From: Pseudomonadota bacterium
GTDB lineage: Bacteria; Pseudomonadota; Gammaproteobacteria; Burkholderiales; JABEVD01
Length of the DNA stretch: 64,000 nt
Assembly: GCA_021848825.1 (NCBI GenBank)
Contig: JAJZTQ010000007.1
Span: 21,133-85,132, forward strand
Direction: 5' to 3'
The stretch's first letter is position 1, and every line of letters starts with the position of its first letter. A program made the translations under genes and the position numbers. The notes under the pieces were generated by a model, which had not been told where the DNA came from, did not search any database, and saw only the letters and a list, made by a program, of their open reading frames with translations. Shown here piece by piece: positions 60,826 to 64,000 of this stretch.

Positions 60826-60843
60826 TGGTATCCAAATGGTATC
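60826..60843. promoter_or_regulatory. Direct repeats upstream of vapB, candidate operator
   Basis: TGGTATC at 60826-60832 and again at 60837-60843, 11 bp apart (one helical turn), 15 bp upstream of the vapB start. Suits binding by an RHH antitoxin for autoregulation. Confidence 0.5.
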
Positions 60844-60940
60844 TGAATTTTAGTTCCAGACCCGGAGCAAGTCAAATTGGGGAGCGAGATTGCCGGGGTT
60901 TCGCCTGCCTTTGCGCTTTCCCGCCTTTTCCTACAGCTTC

Positions 60941-61004
60941 AGCGTTCAAGATCACCAACCCGCGCGGCTTTCCGCCCAGGTCCGGTGGAATGATGGATTA
61001 GGGC
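60941..61004 (-). other. Degenerate attC site, distal end of the cassette array
   Basis: On the minus strand it starts GCCCTAATCCATCATTCCACC and holds a stem (CACCGGACCTGGGCGG pairing with CCGCGCGGGTTGGTG), then CTTGAACGCTGA where GTTRRRY is expected. Core attC wording is clear, but the R' box is decayed. The rest of 60844-61013 holds no gene. Confidence 0.7.
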
Positions 61005-61013
61005 GCACTTGCG

Positions 61014-61586
61014 TCATTTCAGCTCAGGCTTAAGCGACTGAACCTTCTTGGCAAGGTTGGCCTCTGCCTTACGCAGATGCTCGGGACGTTCCCCGTACCA
61101 CTTCATTACATCTTTCCCCGCAGGTTCTCGGTATGGCTCGTCCTGCCGAATCTGTTTTCCGTCGTAGAACATCCACGTCCACTGGAGCATCGCCTTAATG
61201 AAGGCAGGGTGTTCTGGGACTAGGGCGTGGTGATTCGCAATTGCCTTGAGTATCGCTCCGAGCGCTGAGATATCAACGTCAAGGACGACGGATTCGTCGT
61301 CGTCTTGGTCCATGTGTTTCAGGTCGTTGATCTTCAGTTGGTCGTTGATGTGTCTTGCGACCTTCGCCTTTGACGGGGTTTGACCTGCCATTGCCTCAGA
61401 CATAGCAATGACGTAATCGGCAAATGGCTGCTTGCCAGCCTTGATGACCAGGCCATGCAAAATGCCGTCGGCGGCGCCAGCGAGCGTTATAGCAGAGACG
61501 CGGTCGCGCCGGCTGACAAAGAGACCGATAGCCGTCTCTAATTGTTGCTCGGCGAGTTGAAGTTTGGTCAGCGTAGTGTCTGCCAT
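61014..61586 (-). CDS. Integron-cassette protein, helical, unknown function
   Basis: 190 residues, mostly alpha-helical. N-terminal LQLAEQQLETAIGLFVSRRD and the central LKHMDQDDDESVVLDVDIS resemble a family of small proteins often found in integron cassettes; the fold may be HEPN-like but no R-x4-H motif is seen. It starts 11 bp after an attC R' box and ends 10 bp before the degenerate attC. Confidence 0.7.
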   Translation of the reverse strand: MADTTLTKLQLAEQQLETAIGLFVSRRDRVSAITLAGAADGILHGLVIKAGKQPFADYVIAMSEAMAGQTPSKAKVARHINDQLKINDLKHMDQDDDESVVLDVDISALGAILKAIANHHALVPEHPAFIKAMLQWTWMFYDGKQIRQDEPYREPAGKDVMKWYGERPEHLRKAEANLAKKVQSLKPELK

Positions 61587-61596
61587 GGCCTGTGAG

Positions 61597-61659
61597 CGCT
61601 AACGTAAAATTGAGGGGCGCCGCGCTTTTGCGGCGTCCCTCTCGACTGCCGGGTCGGGC
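61597..61659 (-). other. attC recombination site 2
   Basis: Minus strand: R''-like GCCCGAC (61659-61653), stem GAGGGACGCCGC/GCGGCGCCCCTC with one mismatch, R'-like GTTAGCG (61603-61597). 63 bp between two cassette ORFs; starts 1 bp after the stop codon of the HEPN gene. Confidence 0.8.
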
Positions 61660-61660
61660 A

Positions 61661-62395
61661 TCATTGCAACTCCGTAGTGGAGAACACAACTCTAGCGCCT
61701 TCGCACAAAGCAGAGAAATAAGTGTGCAGATAACTACACAGAACATGGCAATATTGGTTGTCCACGATTAGTCGATCACCAAGCGCAGACTCACCGAGAA
61801 GAACTTCATCAAACTCACGTCCTTTGTCCAATCGCATTTTGCGGTGCTCTGGGCTGAGATAGGCACCAGTAGATTGGATATTTCGAAGATCGTCATTTTC
61901 ACGTGACCAATCCAGCATACCACTCGCATGTGTTAGACAGTTGCGAATTTTAATTGCCGCTTGCACCTGCTCATATAGACGTATCCGCTCGGGAGAAACT
62001 CCTACCGACCTGAAGAACTTGAATAGGCGGCTTACGCCTTGACCTTTAACATCGCGGAGTTGAACCGTCACATGCGCTTGAAGTTCGCCGGCCAACAAGA
62101 GTAGGTACGACTCAAATAGTGAAACGACACAAAAGAGATTTCCAACTGCAATGAGATACGGAAATGTATGGTCTAGCTTATGCGACTCCATTTTCCACCG
62201 CCGCTCTTTCAGCTCTGGGTGATTAGGAAAGTAGCTATCCAACTTGGAGAGTTCCAACTTCCTCTCCTGGTCGATGAGTCGCGGTGCTTTCCAAATGAAG
62301 TCCGAGACATCGACAAACTCCCGCTCGGCACGCACACCCAGATTTTGAATTTGATTTGATAGATTCAAGTTAGTCCGTGCAGCGCTTACAGTCAT
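61661..62395 (-). CDS. HEPN-domain cassette protein (RNCLTH motif)
   Basis: 244 residues from the ATG at 62395; a TTG at 62404 is in frame but lies inside the attC box. Helical protein with R-x4-H in IKIRNCLTHASGM at about residues 153-158, the catalytic signature of HEPN RNases. The preceding helix (LYEQVQAAIKI) fits. HEPN proteins are common in toxin-antitoxin and antiviral systems. No antitoxin-like partner is in the same cassette. Confidence 0.75.
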   Translation of the reverse strand: MTVSAARTNLNLSNQIQNLGVRAEREFVDVSDFIWKAPRLIDQERKLELSKLDSYFPNHPELKERRWKMESHKLDHTFPYLIAVGNLFCVVSLFESYLLLLAGELQAHVTVQLRDVKGQGVSRLFKFFRSVGVSPERIRLYEQVQAAIKIRNCLTHASGMLDWSRENDDLRNIQSTGAYLSPEHRKMRLDKGREFDEVLLGESALGDRLIVDNQYCHVLCSYLHTYFSALCEGARVVFSTTELQ

Positions 62396-62398
62396 AAT

Positions 62399-62468
62399 GC
62401 CCAACGTTTAAGGTCATGGACGCTGCGCAGTTTTATCGCGCAGCGTCCCCTGCACCGTAGGGTTAGCC
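62399..62468 (-). other. attC recombination site 3
   Basis: Minus strand: R'' GGCTAAC (62468-62462), perfect 11-bp stem GGACGCTGCGC/GCGCAGCGTCC, R' GTTGGGC (62405-62399) matching GTTRRRY exactly. The stop codon of the upstream ORF lies within R''. The best-formed attC in the window. Confidence 0.88.
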
Positions 62469-63263
62469 ACGGTCACCGTGCATAGACATCATGAGCAGTT
62501 CCCGGAGGCGTGCGAACTCCATTTGCAGTTCCTTCCCTGCTTTCGTTCGTTGTTCAGGATCGTGCACAAGCTTGTCCAAGCGGTACATAATTTCATGCTG
62601 AAGCTCTGAGTCACGAACGCCACGACGCCCCGCCATCTCTACCACCTTGGCTATGTAGCTTGGAGGTATAAGTGACTCAGGGGTCGCCAATCGCTTCTCA
62701 ATCCCAGCAATATCAGTTCTCAGGTCTGCTATCGCTGAGACGAATTCAGCAAGGGATCGCTCTTCCGGATTGTCACTGTGGCGGAGTGCTTGCAGTTCAA
62801 CGGAAACCGAAATTGGTGATTCAATTTCTTCAGGCTTTTTCTTCAGAATCGCTCGGACCTGTTTTTCGATTTCGGCCTTGGCTTCTTGAACACTATCCAA
62901 ATCTCTGTGGTCGACGGGTATCGTTCGCATACCGGCAACATCAAAAGGAATTTTCTCGTCTTTCTGGATTATCTGAACCAGTGGCTTGCGGATTGCATGC
63001 CTTATTGCAAGTTCATAGAACACATTGGGATTGGAGCCAGTCAAGTCAGCGATGACCAATGGGTCATCTATGATGTGTTGAATTACTTGGGTGGTGATCA
63101 ACCCCGGTTCAGATATCTGATCAGCCCGAACAGCGTTAAATCCACACGCCTCCACCGCTGGTGCAATAACGTGTTTAAGAATTTGGTCGGCCCGCCGACG
63201 AATGTCAGTCCCATCTTGCCCGATTGGCGAGATCACGAAACAGGGGCTCTTCTTATCAGGCAC
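62463..63263 (-). CDS. Nucleoside 2-deoxyribosyltransferase/TIR-like cassette protein
   Basis: 266 residues with a GTG start at 63263 (AGGAG 6 nt upstream). The N-terminal about 130 residues form an alpha/beta nucleotide-processing domain: CFVISPIGQDGTDIRRRAD, VIADLTGSNPNVFYELAIRHA (probable catalytic Glu) and PFDVAGMRTIPVD. The C-terminal half is helical. Such domains process nucleosides or NAD and occur in defence systems; the exact reaction is not determinable. Only 3 of 21 arginines are AGG/AGA, unlike the housekeeping genes. Confidence 0.75.
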   Translation of the reverse strand: MPDKKSPCFVISPIGQDGTDIRRRADQILKHVIAPAVEACGFNAVRADQISEPGLITTQVIQHIIDDPLVIADLTGSNPNVFYELAIRHAIRKPLVQIIQKDEKIPFDVAGMRTIPVDHRDLDSVQEAKAEIEKQVRAILKKKPEEIESPISVSVELQALRHSDNPEERSLAEFVSAIADLRTDIAGIEKRLATPESLIPPSYIAKVVEMAGRRGVRDSELQHEIMYRLDKLVHDPEQRTKAGKELQMEFARLRELLMMSMHGDRG

Positions 63264-63289
63264 ATTGATCTCCTAGGAAAAATTGTAGT

Positions 63290-63368
63290 GGCTAACGTCG
63301 CCGTTCACCCGGCCGAGGGGTGGCGCGAAGCGCCGCCCCCGAGGTTCGGGTGCAACGGTTTGTTAGCG
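63290..63368 (-). other. attC recombination site 4
   Basis: Minus strand: R'' CGCTAAC (63368-63362), stem GCGCCGCCCC / GGGGTGGCGC with a GAA-type loop plus outer CACCCGAA/TTCGGGTG-like pairing, R' GTTAGCC (63296-63290). 79 bp. The upstream ORF reads into it. Confidence 0.85.
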
Positions 63369-63859
63369 TTCAGAAGAGGAATCAAGAGGTTTTTAGCCTC
63401 TTCGAACGCTCTGACAATGTGACGCTTCAAATAGATTCCGTGTGAACCGAAGAAGAAGCAAATGTCGTCTTCGTACTTGGACGCTTGCTCGAAATCCCCA
63501 ATCTTCATGACGTTCACCTTACCGAAGGCAACGTTGAACGTGGACTTTATGTTTCCGGCTTCGATGTAGTGGTTGTCTGAATCCGGATGGCACAGTGCAT
63601 CGCGTACGAATTTGATCAGATCGGAGACGTCCTGCACCTTTTCCGTTTTCTTAACGTCGTCGTCAAACGCGATCCGGCGAGCAAACTTCTCTGCTTTGTA
63701 CATTAGGTCGCGAAGGGCAATTAAGAGCTCGATGAACGCTGCACGAAAGAGAACGTTTCGGGAGTTGTTTGGCTGAAAGATTCCACAAGCAAGAAGTTCG
63801 TCAATCCGGTGGATTGCGCCCTCAATATCGCTCTTCGTGAAGAAATCCATCGCGGCCAT
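63305..63859 (-). CDS. HEPN-like cassette protein (RDALCH motif), C-terminus encoded by attC
   Basis: 184 residues. Helical; R-x4-H appears as FVRDALCHPDSDNHYIE at about residues 85-90, preceded by helices with EKVQDVSDLIK. The last about 20 codons are the attC itself (NKPLHPNLGGGASRHPS), a frequent trait of cassette ORFs. Starts at 63859 or at a second ATG at 63850. HEPN assignment rests on the motif and helical pattern. Confidence 0.65.
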   Translation of the reverse strand: MAAMDFFTKSDIEGAIHRIDELLACGIFQPNNSRNVLFRAAFIELLIALRDLMYKAEKFARRIAFDDDVKKTEKVQDVSDLIKFVRDALCHPDSDNHYIEAGNIKSTFNVAFGKVNVMKIGDFEQASKYEDDICFFFGSHGIYLKRHIVRAFEEAKNLLIPLLNANKPLHPNLGGGASRHPSAG

Positions 63860-63872
63860 GTTGTTTTCTGAA

Positions 63873-63931
63873 CGCTAACTTAAATTAGGCACCCTAAAAG
63901 GTGCAAATAAATGCGTCATATGCGGCCTAAT
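63873..63931 (-). other. Probable attC of the next, truncated cassette
   Basis: R'-like GTTAGCG on the minus strand (63879-63873), identical to site 2, followed on the plus strand by ATTAGGC (63884-63890) paired with GCCTAAT (63925-63931) and an inner GCACC/GGTGC stem. No clear R'' box. Beyond it, 63944-64000 is open on the minus strand and may be the 3' end of another cassette ORF. Confidence 0.5.
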
Positions 63932-64000
63932 CCTGAAAGTCTCCTATAACATCATGAATTCTAATGACACCGAAAATTTATGGCGCCCGAAAAGCTGGAG

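Noticed and set aside
60105..60835. VapBC as a fifth integron cassette
   Set aside because: A GTCTAAC box overlaps the vapC stop, but no matching GTTRRRY box or attC stem follows within 250 bp, so the array is taken to end near 60941.

Overview
The window reads as a chromosomal segment of a GC-rich betaproteobacterium, probably Nitrosomonadales/Gallionellaceae-like. This is inferred from gene order (purF-cvpA-SPOR-folC-accD-trpA-trpB-trpF-truA-fimV, leuCDB-asd, glyA-nrdR-ribD-ribE, lpxH-ppiB-ppiA-TPR, proS/rppH divergent) and from protein families; no rRNA or tRNA gene was seen. An unusual trait is frequent AGG/AGA arginine codons in the housekeeping genes.

Layout. 1-10 kb: a tightly overlapped minus-strand run from fimV through an orphan EcfT-like protein, truA, the tryptophan genes, accD, folC, SPOR protein and cvpA to the start of purF. 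10-14 kb: leuC-leuD-leuB-asd. 14.3-24 kb: an SCO1-like lipoprotein, then metG followed by six genes of a hydrogenase-4/complex-I-like membrane complex whose large subunit has lost all four NiFe cysteines. 24-36.7 kb: apbC/mrp, dcd, an outer-membrane barrel, a PLP decarboxylase preceded by a short upstream ORF, folA, a DegP-type lipoprotein protease, a Lon-like protease, WrbA-like and YihY proteins, a cysteine-less TlpA-like protein, a lytic transglycosylase and proS. 36.8-37 kb: a 209-bp MITE with 20-bp terminal inverted repeats and a TTAG duplication. 37-44 kb: rppH, a glycine-zipper protein, a periplasmic double-Cache protein, a papain-family protease, a DUF302 protein, an HD-GYP protein and an RHS remnant lodged at the ribE stop codon. 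44-60 kb: ribE-ribD-nrdR-glyA, an acrylyl-CoA-reductase-like gene, leuA with a leu leader peptide, sodB, lpxH-ppiB-ppiA-TPR, gltX-cysS-cstA-ybdD and purT. 60-60.8 kb: a VapBC module.

60.9-64 kb is the distal end of an integron gene-cassette array, read right to left. Four ORFs, all on the minus strand, are each followed by an attC-like site; the last site is degenerate. The cassettes encode two HEPN-type proteins with R-x4-H motifs, one nucleoside-2-deoxyribosyltransferase/TIR-like protein and one small helical protein. Their arginine codon use differs from the rest of the window. The integrase is predicted beyond position 64000. This is the most interesting region: a set of candidate defence or stress effectors carried as cassettes.

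Functionally, most of the window is biosynthesis (Trp, Leu, folate, fatty acid, riboflavin, purine, one-carbon) and translation (MetRS, ProRS, GluRS, CysRS). Around it lie envelope quality control and signalling genes (DegP-like, PpiA, Slt, SPOR, FimV, Cache, HD-GYP).
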